Positions 33,530 through 42,615 of a stretch of DNA of 64,000 nt are shown in pieces. This DNA is from an uncultured Myxococcales bacterium. GTDB lineage: Bacteria > Myxococcota > Myxococcia > Myxococcales > Myxococcaceae. The notes beneath the pieces were generated by a model. The model searched no databases. It saw nothing but the letters and a program-made list of their open reading frames with translations, and had not been told where the DNA came from. How positions within the stretch are numbered: the stretch's first letter is position 1; each line of letters begins with the position of its first letter. The stretch spans positions 39,618-103,617 of the forward strand of contig CALJKW010000054.1 of assembly GCA_937980205.1 (NCBI GenBank), given 5' to 3'. Made by a program: the position numbers and the translations under genes.

Positions 33530-34372
33530 TCAGCGCCGTGACCGCCGTCGCCGCAACGCTCCGGCGAGCGCCATCAACGCGACCGCAGAGAACGCGCCCG
33601 CGGACGAGCAGCCGCCTTCGGCGAGACCGCCGCCGGACAGGCCGTCCATCTCCTGCGACGGAGCTCCGCCGCCCGCCGAGCCGCCGCCGGTGCCGACGGG
33701 CTCCGAGCCTCCACCCGTGCCGGCCGCCATGCCGCCGGCCGTTCCGCTGCCGCCGCCCTGCGCGACGTCGCCGCCGCCCGAGCCGCCACCGCCGCCACCG
33801 CCAGCGCCTCCGGCCGAGCCGCCGCCCGAGCCGCCGGTGCCGGCATCCGGCGGAGGCGGCGCGACGATCTGCACGTCCGCGCACGAGTAATACGAGTCGC
33901 CCGCGGGGATGTTGACGACCGGGCAGGGCACCGTGTTGTTCATCACCTGAATCAGCTGCAGCGTGCACGCGTTGCACGTCATGCCGTCGGGCAGCTTCAC
34001 CTGCGCCGAGTACTGCCGCGGCACCCCGCCAGTCGTGCTGTGCGGAGGGTTCGCGAGCATCGTGAAGTTCTGATCATTCGCCGGGCTCAGCTTGATGATG
34101 AAACAGCCCGCGTGGTTGATGGTCTCTTCCCACTGCACGGTGATGGTCTGACCCATCGTGTACCGCGCTGGAGTGCCGGTGCGGGGCTTGCCGCCGCAGG
34201 GCGCTCCGCCGACGCCGTCTTTGAGGTTGTCGTCGTTCGTGCGCGGCGTCGGCGTCCTCAGGCGCGCGTGCGCGAACGCCTCGCCGCTGATCACCAGAGT
34301 GGTCACCACAGCGCATACATGTGCCAGTGCTCGCGCGCTCAAGCGCGCTGATTTCCTCTGCGGGTACCCCAT
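33530..34372 (-). CDS. LPMO-like (SCE4755-type) exported protein with MYXO-CTERM tail, 280 aa
   Basis: The signal peptide ends GEAFA, so the mature chain would start with His35 (HARLRTPTPRT), the N-terminal residue that forms the copper histidine brace in lytic polysaccharide monooxygenases. A second His follows in ETINHAGCFIIKL. Cysteine pairs (APCGGK, TCNACTLQL, VPCPVV, YYSCADV) and the arrangement resemble the SCE4755 family of polysaccharide-monooxygenase-like proteins. A Gly-rich linker leads to GGCSSAGAFSAVALMALAG followed by RRRRS, a MYXO-CTERM anchoring signal. Predicted copper oxidase displayed on the cell surface. The start at 34372 gives the signal peptide. Confidence 0.75.
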   Translation of the reverse strand: MGYPQRKSARLSARALAHVCAVVTTLVISGEAFAHARLRTPTPRTNDDNLKDGVGGAPCGGKPRTGTPARYTMGQTITVQWEETINHAGCFIIKLSPANDQNFTMLANPPHSTTGGVPRQYSAQVKLPDGMTCNACTLQLIQVMNNTVPCPVVNIPAGDSYYSCADVQIVAPPPPDAGTGGSGGGSAGGAGGGGGGGSGGGDVAQGGGSGTAGGMAAGTGGGSEPVGTGGGSAGGGAPSQEMDGLSGGGLAEGGCSSAGAFSAVALMALAGALRRRRSRR

Positions 34373-34403
34373 GCCGCCCGGTAGTGCGCGCGGCGTGCCA
34401 CCT

Positions 34404-34691
34404 TCAGAAGAGCAGCAGGGTCCCCAGCACGGGCATCGCCGGCACGGCGGTGAGCACGATTCCGATCGTCCGGGCCCTGGGCTTCTCGGCCTCCGGGAGT
34501 AACCCGCGCGCGACACTCGACACCACCGCGTAGTGCACCGCGAAGAAGCCGGCCGCGATGACCAGCATGATGCGCGCACCGGTGCGCTCGCCGAAGCCGT
34601 TGAGCGCCACCATCGTGATGAAGCCGAGCACGACCCCGATGCCGAGCATCGTCACGGAGACTCCGACTGCGCCGGCGATCGCCTTGCCCAT
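34404..34691 (-). CDS. Small membrane protein, 95 aa
   Basis: Translation starts at an ATG overlapping the TonB receptor stop (TGATG). Three hydrophobic segments: MGKAIAGAVGVSVTMLGIGVVLGFITMVAL, IMLVIAAGFFAVHYAVVS and IGIVLTAVPAMPVLGTLLLF. A compact inner-membrane protein translated with the receptor; it may support transport or signalling for it. No family recognised. Confidence 0.55.
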   Translation of the reverse strand: MGKAIAGAVGVSVTMLGIGVVLGFITMVALNGFGERTGARIMLVIAAGFFAVHYAVVSSVARGLLPEAEKPRARTIGIVLTAVPAMPVLGTLLLF

Positions 34692-37549
34692 CAGAGCATC
34701 AGCGCGAGCTCGATCCAGAACGTGCGGCCGTAGATCGGCACCAGCGGGAACTGCGCGGCGGTCGGCACCGGCACCGGCGTGCGGCTGTCGAGCAGGTTGT
34801 TCACTCCGGCGAAGTAGCGGAAGTGCGAGAACGTGCCCGAGAAGCCGACGTTCGCGATGAACGTCTCTCCGAGGTTCGTCCCCGAGCGCGGAGACGCGTA
34901 CGTCGCCTGCGCGCCCACGCGCACGTAGTTCTCCATCAGCGGCACGACGGCCTTCGCCGCGAACAGGTGCTGCGAGGTGAGCAGGTAGATGTCGCTCGTC
35001 GCGCCCCACAGCCGCACGAACGAGTACTGCGCGTCGACGAACAGGAACCGCGACGGCTGCCAGCGAAAGCCCACCTCCGCGCCGCTCGCGAAGATGAGCT
35101 GGTTCGAGTTCGTGTTCACCAGGCAGAACTGATCCGGGCTCGAGGGGTCGAGCCCGCACTGCGGAGTCGCAGGCGGCGCGTCGAGCCCGAGGATGACGAG
35201 CTTGTCGATGGCGTTGAAGTAGCCGCCGATCGTCACGCGCAGCTCCTCGTTCAGGTCGTGACCGTGCTCGAGCTCGACGGTGTAGATGGTCTCCGGCTGC
35301 AGCTGGCCGGTCACCGGGCGCTGCGAGACGTTGTCGTCGCTCTGGTACGCCTCGTAGATGTTCGGCGCGCGGAACGCCGAGCCCGCCACGAGCTTCGTCA
35401 CGCCGCCGTCGTACAGGCGCGCCACGAGGCCGATGCGCGGAGTGATCGGCGTCGCGTCGAGGTCGAGGTACTTGTCGACGCGCACGCCGGCCGTCAGCAG
35501 CAGCCGCTTCCCGATGCGCCACTCGTCGAGCAGGTACGCCGACAGGAGCACGCGCGTGAACGAGCGCACGTCGAGGAAGTCATCGGTCGAGTTCGCCTGC
35601 TTGATCTGCTGGTACTGCCCTTCGAGGCCGACCGAGAGCACGTTGCCCTCGAAGAGCTTCACGCGCGCGCGGACCTCTCCGCCGCCCCAGTCGGCGCCGC
35701 CGAAGTCTCTCTGCCGCGTCCACAGGTCCACCGCGGCGAGGTCGTCGCCGTAGGTGTACGTGCCGGAGTAGCGCGTGAGGTCGTAGTAGCCGCGCACCAG
35801 CAGCGAGAGGCGCTCCCAGTCTTTCTCCCACCGCAGCTCGGCGAAGCCGCGGGTGTCGGTGAACGAGGTGCCGGGCGCTCCGACGAGCGTGTCGTACGGG
35901 GCGACCGGGATCTGCTTGGGCCGGTGGTTGAAGCGGGCGTGGAACGTGAAGCCGCCGCCGCGCACGCGCACCCCGGCGGAGAACGCCTGCTCGGCGTCGT
36001 TGCCGTTCGAGACGCCGCGGGCGCCGAGGTCGGTGACGGGGTCTCCGTTCGCGGCGAAGCCGGCGGCGGTGACCAGCGCGGTCGGGCCGTCTTTGCCGAC
36101 GCTGGCGGTGACGCGACCCTTGCCGCCCCACTGGCCGCCCGCTCCGCCGACCACCTCGACGTGCTTGCCGTCGGCGACGACGTCGCGCGGCACGAGGTTG
36201 ATGACCGCGAAGAAGGCGCCCGTACCGTAGAGCGCAGAGCCGGGGCCCCGGACGATCTCGATGCGCTCGATGTCCGCGAGGTCGACGTCGAGGCCGCGCT
36301 CGGCGAAGCCCTGCCCCGCCCAGATGTCGTTGAAGTAGTGGCCGTCCCACAAGATGAGGACGCGCGTGTTGAGGTCGCCCGGCGGCGAGAAGCCGCGGAT
36401 GCCGAGGTAGCTGTAGATGCGGTCCTGGTGGTGCTGCACGCCGCGGACGGTGGCGACCGCCTCGCCGAGCGTCTGCCAGCCCATCGCCTGAATCTCTTCG
36501 CGCGTGATGACGGTGATGCTGGCCGCGGCGTCGTCGGCGTCGGTGAGCGCCTTGCTCGCCGCTTTGACCTTCGGCGCCGCGTAGCGCAGCTCGGCGGCGA
36601 TCTTGAGGTCCGTGTCCTGCTTCACCTCGACCGTCTCGGTGACGGTGCGGAACTCCTTCGAGCTGACCTCGATCTCGTGCTTGCCGACGGGCAGCACGAG
36701 CACGGTCGGCGTGAAGCCCGAGTCCTTGCCGTCGACGCGCACCAGCGCGTTCTCGCGGTTCGCGGTGACGACCACCTTGCCCGTCGGCGGCGGCAGCGGC
36801 GTCAGGTTCGCCTTCACCGCCGCCGTCTCGTCGGCCTTCACCGTCACCAGCACCTGCGTCGACGTGTAGCCGGGAGCGCTGACGATGAAGAGCCGCTGGC
36901 TCGGAGGGAAGGTGAGCTTCGCGGGCAGCCGGCCGAGCTCGGGGCCGTCTTCGGTCTCGCGCACGACGGCGTCCGCGGGCGTGCCGGTGATCTCGACGGT
37001 GCCGACGATCGGAGTGAGCTTGAGCGAGACCTTCTTCTCGGCGCCCTTCGCGACGCGCACCGTCGCCTCGGCGTCGCGCATGCCGGCGAGCTTCACCTTG
37101 ATCTTGTGCGTGCCCGGGTTCGTCGCCAGCGTCTGGGGAGCGCGGCCGCGCGAGCCGAGGTCCTCGCGATCGATGTAGACGTCGGCGCCCGGCGGGTCGG
37201 TCGTCACCGCGACGAGCGCCACCTTCGGAGCGAGCCGGTCGAGCGCCGCCTGCACGTCCTTCGCGTCTTCGGGCGCGAGGTCCCTCGCGGTCGAGAGGTC
37301 GTAGTAGTAGCGGTACGCCTCGTCGTAGCTCTTCAGCGCCTCGTAGCAGCGCGCGATGTTGTAGAGGACGTTCTTGTTCGGGACGAGGCGGTTCGAGAGG
37401 AAGTAGGCCGCCAGCGCTTCGTCGTACTTCCGCTTCGCGTAGGCCTCGTTGCCGAGCCGGAACGCGACGTCGGCTTCGTCGGCCGTGTTGTCGGCGAACG
37501 CCGGAAGCGCGAAGCAGACGAGCGATGCGAACGCGAGGGCGCGCGCCAA
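34691..37549 (-). CDS. TonB-dependent receptor with N-terminal TPR and PEGA domains, 952 aa
   Basis: TTG start with signal peptide (residues 1-19, ending LPAFA). Residues about 25-115 are TPR repeats (FRLGNEAYAKRKYDEALAAYF). They are followed by three PEGA-type units (VTTDPPGADVYIDREDLG, GKVVVTANRENALVRVDGKDSG). From about residue 335 there is a plug domain (ASITVITREEIQAMGWQTLG, IERIEIVRGPGSALYGTGAF) and a C-terminal beta-barrel ending FWIELALML. The TPR/PEGA head is typical of myxobacterial receptors and may interact with periplasmic partners. Substrate unknown. No riboswitch was recognised in the 269-bp upstream region. Confidence 0.85.
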   Translation of the reverse strand: MARALAFASLVCFALPAFADNTADEADVAFRLGNEAYAKRKYDEALAAYFLSNRLVPNKNVLYNIARCYEALKSYDEAYRYYYDLSTARDLAPEDAKDVQAALDRLAPKVALVAVTTDPPGADVYIDREDLGSRGRAPQTLATNPGTHKIKVKLAGMRDAEATVRVAKGAEKKVSLKLTPIVGTVEITGTPADAVVRETEDGPELGRLPAKLTFPPSQRLFIVSAPGYTSTQVLVTVKADETAAVKANLTPLPPPTGKVVVTANRENALVRVDGKDSGFTPTVLVLPVGKHEIEVSSKEFRTVTETVEVKQDTDLKIAAELRYAAPKVKAASKALTDADDAAASITVITREEIQAMGWQTLGEAVATVRGVQHHQDRIYSYLGIRGFSPPGDLNTRVLILWDGHYFNDIWAGQGFAERGLDVDLADIERIEIVRGPGSALYGTGAFFAVINLVPRDVVADGKHVEVVGGAGGQWGGKGRVTASVGKDGPTALVTAAGFAANGDPVTDLGARGVSNGNDAEQAFSAGVRVRGGGFTFHARFNHRPKQIPVAPYDTLVGAPGTSFTDTRGFAELRWEKDWERLSLLVRGYYDLTRYSGTYTYGDDLAAVDLWTRQRDFGGADWGGGEVRARVKLFEGNVLSVGLEGQYQQIKQANSTDDFLDVRSFTRVLLSAYLLDEWRIGKRLLLTAGVRVDKYLDLDATPITPRIGLVARLYDGGVTKLVAGSAFRAPNIYEAYQSDDNVSQRPVTGQLQPETIYTVELEHGHDLNEELRVTIGGYFNAIDKLVILGLDAPPATPQCGLDPSSPDQFCLVNTNSNQLIFASGAEVGFRWQPSRFLFVDAQYSFVRLWGATSDIYLLTSQHLFAAKAVVPLMENYVRVGAQATYASPRSGTNLGETFIANVGFSGTFSHFRYFAGVNNLLDSRTPVPVPTAAQFPLVPIYGRTFWIELALML

Positions 37550-37818
37550 AGTGCGGCGACGCTACACCGCCCGCCCGCTCGTTCAACTGTTCGACGCGGC
37601 CGGCCGGTGTCGTCCCGGGGAGCCGTGTGGGGGGCGGGGCTGCCACGCTGTGCTCGGCGGGCGTGCGCGCCGCGACGCGACGCGCGGGACAACGCTGCGG
37701 GAAGCGTGGAGCCGCCGGCCTGCGCGCAACGCGTGCGCGCGGCGATGGGGGCACGGGCGGTGCACCACCGCCCCCCGCGTCCGAATGACTCGGACACATC
37801 AGACAGAAGGAGTAGCAC
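37550..37818. promoter_or_regulatory. Divergent intergenic region with 8-bp hairpin in the + leader
   Basis: Shared upstream DNA of the TonB receptor (minus) and the barrel protein (plus). gggcggtg (37755-37762) and caccgccc (37766-37773) form a perfect stem with a 3-base loop about 45 bp before the plus-strand ATG. A good ribosome-binding site (agaaggag) precedes 37819. No -35/-10 pair is evident. Confidence 0.4.
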
Positions 37819-38415
37819 ATGAAGGCGATCACTCTCGGTTTGCTCGTTGCGGTCGTTGGAGTCAGCGGCGCGGCAGCCGCGCAGCAGCGCGAACAGCCCG
37901 CGAAGCCGCAGAGCGGCATCGGCATGAGCCTGGAGGCCGGTGGCGGCATCGGCGGGTTCATCGGCGACACCGCAAACGGCGCGACGTCGGCGCAGGGACA
38001 ATGGCAGGCACGCATGGTGTTCGGCACGCGGACCCGGTTTGCGGGTGAGGCCGCGTACGTGGGCACGGCAAACGCGATCAACACGTTCGGTGTGTCTCCG
38101 AACTCCGTGATGACCGGCAACGGCGCAGAGGGTCTCTTCCGCGTCAACTTCCTCAAGGATGAATGGCAGCCGTACGCCGCGGCGGGCGTGGGCTTCATGT
38201 ACTACTCGCTCGGCAACGCGCAGCTCAGCACCGCAGACGTCGAGCCGACCGGCACCGCGGCGACCTTTCCCGTCGGCGTCGGCCTCTCGTGGAGACGCAG
38301 CGGCGTCATCGTCGATGGGCGCTTTTCGTTCCACCCCGCGACGAACGTGGGCGTGATTCGCGGTGCGAACTTCAGCACCTGGGACCTGAACGCCAAGGCC
38401 GGCTTCGAGTTCTGA
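37819..38415 (+). CDS. Outer-membrane beta-barrel protein, 198 aa
   Basis: Signal MKAITLGLLVAVVGVSGAAAAQQ. The mature sequence shows OmpA-like strand alternation: GIGMSLEAGGGIGGFIG, GQWQARMVFGTRTRFAGEAAYVG, AEGLFRVNF, WQPYAAAGVGFMYYSL, FPVGVGLSWRRSGVIVDGRFSF. It ends in NAKAGFEF with the terminal Phe recognised by the BAM machinery. An eight-stranded barrel is likely. AGGAG lies 8 bases before the ATG. Function unknown; divergent from the TonB receptor. Confidence 0.75.
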   Translation: MKAITLGLLVAVVGVSGAAAAQQREQPAKPQSGIGMSLEAGGGIGGFIGDTANGATSAQGQWQARMVFGTRTRFAGEAAYVGTANAINTFGVSPNSVMTGNGAEGLFRVNFLKDEWQPYAAAGVGFMYYSLGNAQLSTADVEPTGTAATFPVGVGLSWRRSGVIVDGRFSFHPATNVGVIRGANFSTWDLNAKAGFEF

Positions 38416-38438
38416 CGAAGGCGCGCTCTGGGGGCCGC

Positions 38439-38453
38439 CGGTGCCCGGCACCG
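38439..38453. terminator. Hairpin between convergent genes
   Basis: cggtgc (38439-38444) pairs with gcaccg (38448-38453) around a 3-base loop, between the stops at 38415 and 38466. Short and without a T-tract; possible bidirectional terminator. Confidence 0.35.
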
Positions 38454-38465
38454 TCAGCCCCTCGT

Positions 38466-40664
38466 TCAGCGGCCCCGTCGCCGGCGCCGCAGCGCGGGCA
38501 GCAGGGCGGCGAACGGCAGCAGGGCGACGGCGCTCGAGCAGCCGCCGTTGGCCTCGACGACCTCACCGCCTCCGCCCGAGCTCCCCCCGGTGGCCACGGC
38601 TCCACCTCCCGTCCCGCTCGCGGTGCCGCCTCCGGCGCCTCCGCCGGGGCCGCTCGTCGAGCCACCTCCACCGCCGCTGCTCACGCCGCCTCCCGTTCCG
38701 CTGACTCCGCCGGCGGCGCCCCCTGTTCCATCGCCGCCGGCGGTGCCAGTCGTTCCGCCCCCCGTGCCGGATGTCCCCCCACCGGCGCCGGACATGCCTC
38801 CGCCGGCGCCGGACATGCCTCCGCCGGCTCCCGACATGCCTCCGCCGCTGCCGCCGGCGCCTCCGCCCGCACCCGTTCCGGCGTCGGGCACGAAGACGGT
38901 CGGCGGCGTGCCGTAGCGCCAGATGCGCGAGATGGCGACCTCGTCGATCTCTCCATGGAACGCGCCGTCGCCGGTCATCGGGCAGGCGGCGCGCGCCCCG
39001 GGCGCTCCGACCTGCAGCACGTCGGTCGAGCCGGTCAGCAGCGCGGGCGGCTTCTGCACGCGCGAGACCTCGGTGCCGTTGACGAGGAACGCCAGCGCGC
39101 CGGAGGCGGCGTCGTACTGCATCGCGATGTGAGTCCACTGGCCGACGGGCGCGGTCACCCCGTTCGAGCGGATGTCGTAGATGACGTTACCGGCGACGCG
39201 GACGCGCCCCTGAAACGAGAGGTCGTCCTCGACCACGATGCTGTACGCACCGCCGAGGTTCCCCTTGCCGATGAGCAGCCGGTAGTTGTTCGTCGCCGGG
39301 TTGCAGTCGGGGCTCGACGCGGGCTTGAGCCACAGCTCGACGGTGATGGCGCTGGTCGGGTTGAGCGACGCCGAGTTGTTCACCTCGAAGCGCCCCGACA
39401 GGCCGTCGAGCGCGAGCGCCTTGCCGAGCTTGCCGTTGTTGCGCAGCGGGAAGGTCGCGCCGCCGAGCACGCGGCCGGTGTTGAGGTAGCCCGACGAGTC
39501 GGCGGTGCGCGTGCGGTCGAAGTCGCCGGCGTTGGTGACGAGCTCGTTCAGGTGCCAGATGCCGCCGTAGCGGCCGTCGAGGCCGTCGTCGAAGACGAGC
39601 TCGGTGTAGTTGCTCGTGTTGCTGCCGAAGAACGGCCAGACGTCGAGGCCGGCGGTCGCGGGCAACCTGGGCGACAGGTTGAGCGGCCCCGGCGACGAGA
39701 AGAACAGGCGCACGGTCTGATCCGTGTCGGGGTTCACGTCGCCGTCGATGTGCGCGAGCTGCCAGTTGGTGAGGTAGCCGATGACCGCGAGCGCGTTGCG
39801 GCGCGGGCCGCAGCCCGGAGGGTCCTCCATGCCCGGCGTCGTCACGCGGCACGGCATGCCGACGGCGGTGAAGTTGATGGCGTCGCCGGCGGGGAAGATC
39901 CACGGGTAGCCCGCGCGCACGACCTGGCTCGAGGTGTACAGCGTGCCGTCGGCGCCGCGCAGCTGGCGGTCGGCGATCTTGTACCGGCCGACGAGGTTCG
40001 GGTCCTGGTACGCGGCGGTGATCGACTTCGGCGCCGTCCACCCGCTCTGCGCGCACGGCGTCGGGTTGTACGAGTAGACGATGGTGTCGATGTCTCCGTT
40101 GTTGGTCGGCCAGCCCTGCCAGACGAGCAGCTTGCCGTCCTTCGTGACGGACGGCTCGATGCCGCGCAGCGTGGTGGAGAGCGGAGTCTTCGAGTTGTCG
40201 ACCCACGTGAAGCTGTCGATGTCGGCGTTCGAGGTGCCCGGGTTGCTGATGACGACGCGCAGCTTGCGGCGGCGCATGAAGTTGTTCGGCGCCGGCGCGG
40301 TCGCGTCGCTGTCGATGATGACCTCTTCGTAGCAGGCGTACGCGCCCGCGCCGTTCGGCGTGCCGTCCTGGTTGCAGCGCGTCGGCTGCGCGGTCTCCTC
40401 GCACATCGCGATGCCGTTCTCGTTGCCCATCGACGCGTTGAGCGGCACGAACGGCGTGAACGCGCCCTGGCTCACGTCGGGGAAGCCGTTCGTCATCACG
40501 ATGCGCTCGGGCCGCAGCAGCGTCGCGTTCCAGCCGTTGCCGTGCGCGGCGATGAACAGCCGGCCGTCGAAGCTCACGTTGTGGCCGTTGCCTCCCATCG
40601 GGCTCGTGACGGCCTTCGGGCTCGTGGCGGCTTCGAACAGCGCAATGATGAGGGCGAGCTGCAT
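38466..40664 (-). CDS. LamG-domain surface protein with MYXO-CTERM tail, 732 aa
   Basis: The start at 40664 has a strong site (gaaggagaagg) and gives MQLALIIALFEAATSPKA. The N-terminal half is a propeller-like region with VSFDGRLFIAAHG, EPSVTKDGKLLVWQG and TLYTSSQVVRAG. A LamG/concanavalin-like sandwich follows (about residues 410-600: ALALDGLSGRFEVNNSASL, ITVELWLKP, WTHIAMQYDAASGALAFLVNGTEV). A long Gly/Ser/Met linker (GGGMSGAGGG repeats from 21-bp DNA units) leads to GGCSSAVALLPFAALLPAL plus RRRRRGR, a MYXO-CTERM signal. Predicted glycan- or protein-binding surface protein. Confidence 0.75.
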   Translation of the reverse strand: MQLALIIALFEAATSPKAVTSPMGGNGHNVSFDGRLFIAAHGNGWNATLLRPERIVMTNGFPDVSQGAFTPFVPLNASMGNENGIAMCEETAQPTRCNQDGTPNGAGAYACYEEVIIDSDATAPAPNNFMRRRKLRVVISNPGTSNADIDSFTWVDNSKTPLSTTLRGIEPSVTKDGKLLVWQGWPTNNGDIDTIVYSYNPTPCAQSGWTAPKSITAAYQDPNLVGRYKIADRQLRGADGTLYTSSQVVRAGYPWIFPAGDAINFTAVGMPCRVTTPGMEDPPGCGPRRNALAVIGYLTNWQLAHIDGDVNPDTDQTVRLFFSSPGPLNLSPRLPATAGLDVWPFFGSNTSNYTELVFDDGLDGRYGGIWHLNELVTNAGDFDRTRTADSSGYLNTGRVLGGATFPLRNNGKLGKALALDGLSGRFEVNNSASLNPTSAITVELWLKPASSPDCNPATNNYRLLIGKGNLGGAYSIVVEDDLSFQGRVRVAGNVIYDIRSNGVTAPVGQWTHIAMQYDAASGALAFLVNGTEVSRVQKPPALLTGSTDVLQVGAPGARAACPMTGDGAFHGEIDEVAISRIWRYGTPPTVFVPDAGTGAGGGAGGSGGGMSGAGGGMSGAGGGMSGAGGGTSGTGGGTTGTAGGDGTGGAAGGVSGTGGGVSSGGGGGSTSGPGGGAGGGTASGTGGGAVATGGSSGGGGEVVEANGGCSSAVALLPFAALLPALRRRRRGR

Positions 40665-40708
40665 TGCCTTCTCCTTCGGGGAAGGCCCCTTTGCTTTTGG
40701 TCGGCGGC

Positions 40709-40737
40709 CATAGCACATTGACTTGGGAATCAGTCAA
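40709..40737 (-). promoter_or_regulatory. Sigma-70-like promoter for the LamG gene, overlapping an inverted repeat
   Basis: On the minus strand TTGACT (40737..40732), 17 bases, then GCTATG (40714..40709), about 45 bp before the ATG at 40664. The -35 is one arm of an inverted repeat TTGACT-8 bp-AGTCAA (40718-40737), which could be an operator in this divergent region. Confidence 0.4.
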
Positions 40738-40762
40738 GGGCCCGGAAGTAAGGTGCGCGCAC

Positions 40763-41935
40763 GTGAGGCGGTGGTTCGCAGCGATGCTGGTGATGGCGTG
40801 TGGCCCGGTGCCGGTGGTGTCGGCGCCGGACGCCGGTGTCGATGCGGGCAGCGATGCGGGCGTCGACGCGGGCGCTCAACCGTACGAGCCGCCGGTGGTG
40901 AGCTCGGCGCGCTCGCTGTTCTGGAACGACGCGGTGCTGCTCGACGACGCGGCGACCCTCTCGTTCGCGCAGCTGATGGCCACCATCGCGCCCGACGGCC
41001 ACGGAGGCGCGCTGCTCGACGACTGGTTCCGCTCCTACCGCTTCTCGTCGCGCGCCGCGCCCGAGCAGCTCATGTACGACGTCGCCGCGGCGCAGGGCGC
41101 GGACTCGACGAAGTGGGACCTCGAGCGCATCGCGTTCAAGGTGACGGGCGTGCACAACCGCCTCGACCTCGCGCAGTACGGAGCCGGCGGCCACTGCGGC
41201 GAGCTGCGCGTCTCGGTGGTGAGCACCGAGCTGGGCCTGCAGGACTTCCACATGCTGTTCATCTTCAACCAGCCGCAGGAGCCGGACGACGAAGGCTGCA
41301 CGCGCGCCGCGCGCAAGTGGGCCGAGCTGTCGCGCCTCGACGGAGAGCCCCTCCGCGCCGCGGTGCGCGCGCTGTGGCGCGAGGGCTTCACGCGCGAGCG
41401 GTTCGCGCTCATCGAGACGGTCGAGCTGAGCACGCAGCCGTGGGAGTGGCGGCAGTGGGTGAAGGGCCCCGCCTCTGCGACGCTGCCGTTCACGCTGGTG
41501 AACCCGCCGCTGTTCCAGCAGGTCGACGTCGAGGGGCTCAACGCCGCCGGCCCGCGCCGCGACGCGTTCCTCGCGTGGGTGGCGGACAACGCGGCCCGCC
41601 TCGACGCGCGCACGATGCTCATCGAAGAGCGGTTCCGCGCTCCGACGATTCAGGTCGTCGACGGCGTGCCGCGAAGGCCGCTGTCGCTTGCGGGCCTGAG
41701 GGCCGACGTCGCCGCGCAGTACCCGAACCTGCGCAAGAACATCGAGCTCGTCGGCTGCGCCGCCTGCCACACCACCGGCGCGGACTTCGTGCAGACCGAG
41801 GCGAACCGCACGGTGAGCCCGTTCTACGAGCGCGAGCTGGTCGCCCGCGAGCGGCACCTCGAGAAGATGGCGCGCGGCCAGCGGCCGGTCGCTCCGTTCG
41901 GGCCGCTGCAGAGCGACCCGCTGTTGCCCGACTGA
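40763..41935 (+). CDS. Mono-haem cytochrome-like lipoprotein, 390 aa
   Basis: GTG start giving RRWFAAMLVMACGPVPV, a lipoprotein signal with lipobox LVMAC, followed by an Asp/Ala/Gly linker (DAGVDAGSDAGVDAG). The body (residues about 45-330) is not recognised. One haem-binding-type CxxCH (CAACHTTGADF) lies near residue 334, in a C-terminal context like those of exported myxobacterial cytochromes. Ends shortly before a convergent gene. Possibly an anchored redox protein. Confidence 0.6.
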   Translation: MRRWFAAMLVMACGPVPVVSAPDAGVDAGSDAGVDAGAQPYEPPVVSSARSLFWNDAVLLDDAATLSFAQLMATIAPDGHGGALLDDWFRSYRFSSRAAPEQLMYDVAAAQGADSTKWDLERIAFKVTGVHNRLDLAQYGAGGHCGELRVSVVSTELGLQDFHMLFIFNQPQEPDDEGCTRAARKWAELSRLDGEPLRAAVRALWREGFTRERFALIETVELSTQPWEWRQWVKGPASATLPFTLVNPPLFQQVDVEGLNAAGPRRDAFLAWVADNAARLDARTMLIEERFRAPTIQVVDGVPRRPLSLAGLRADVAAQYPNLRKNIELVGCAACHTTGADFVQTEANRTVSPFYERELVARERHLEKMARGQRPVAPFGPLQSDPLLPD

Positions 41936-41943
41936 CCTGACGC

Positions 41944-42582
41944 CTAGTTCACCTCGTAGCCGCCGGAGAACGACGCGAGCGTGTTGTAGTCCGCCCAGTC
42001 CAGCATCCACGTGCGCAGCTCTTCGACGGTCATGCCGGTCTGCTGCGTCAGCCGAACCATCGTGCCGTGCGGGTCGACCACCTTGTACAGCTGCTCGTCC
42101 CGCTGCATCGACGCCTCGTTCGCCGCCTTCGCCTGCGTCGCGGTGACGCGCGTCGCGAAGTTGCGCATCGCGCGCGCGATGAGGCGGCACTCGTCGGGTG
42201 ACACGAACCAGCCGTCGTTCGTCTGGAACTTGTACGCCGGCACCTTGTCGGCCGAGGTGCTGCGCGTCTTCTGCAGCTTGCGCACGGCGGCGACGTACGC
42301 GTCGATGACCTTCAGCTCGTCGGCCTTCAGCTTCGCCCGCGCTTCTTTGTTGCCCCCCATGACCTCGTCGTAGAGCTCCTGGTGCTTGCGGTCCTTCGGG
42401 GCCGGCCGCTCGGGGAACTTGGGAGAGGGCTCGTCCGACAGCACTCCGGCGGCGGACATCAGCGACACCATCGACGCCATGCCCTGCACGTTGAAGCGGT
42501 AGTAGCCGGGCTCGGGGTGCGCCTTCGCGTACGAGGCGGGCACGTCCTTCGGCGTCTCGACGGTGTTGAGGTCCATTCCCAT
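41944..42582 (-). CDS. Hypothetical soluble protein, 212 aa
   Basis: Starts MGMDLNTVETPKD (a second ATG two codons on is equally possible). No signal peptide. Mixed alpha/beta composition with a Lys/Glu-rich helical middle (KDRKHQELYDEVMGGNKEARAKLK) and a motif GWFVSPDECRLIARAMRNFA. The C-terminus is VEELRTWMLDWADYNTLASFSGGYEV. No family recognised. Divergent from the epoxide-hydrolase-like gene with 33 bp between starts. Confidence 0.6.
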   Translation of the reverse strand: MGMDLNTVETPKDVPASYAKAHPEPGYYRFNVQGMASMVSLMSAAGVLSDEPSPKFPERPAPKDRKHQELYDEVMGGNKEARAKLKADELKVIDAYVAAVRKLQKTRSTSADKVPAYKFQTNDGWFVSPDECRLIARAMRNFATRVTATQAKAANEASMQRDEQLYKVVDPHGTMVRLTQQTGMTVEELRTWMLDWADYNTLASFSGGYEVN

Positions 42583-42615
42583 GAAGCGGGCCAGATAGTG
42601 CAAAGTGCCGCGCGA

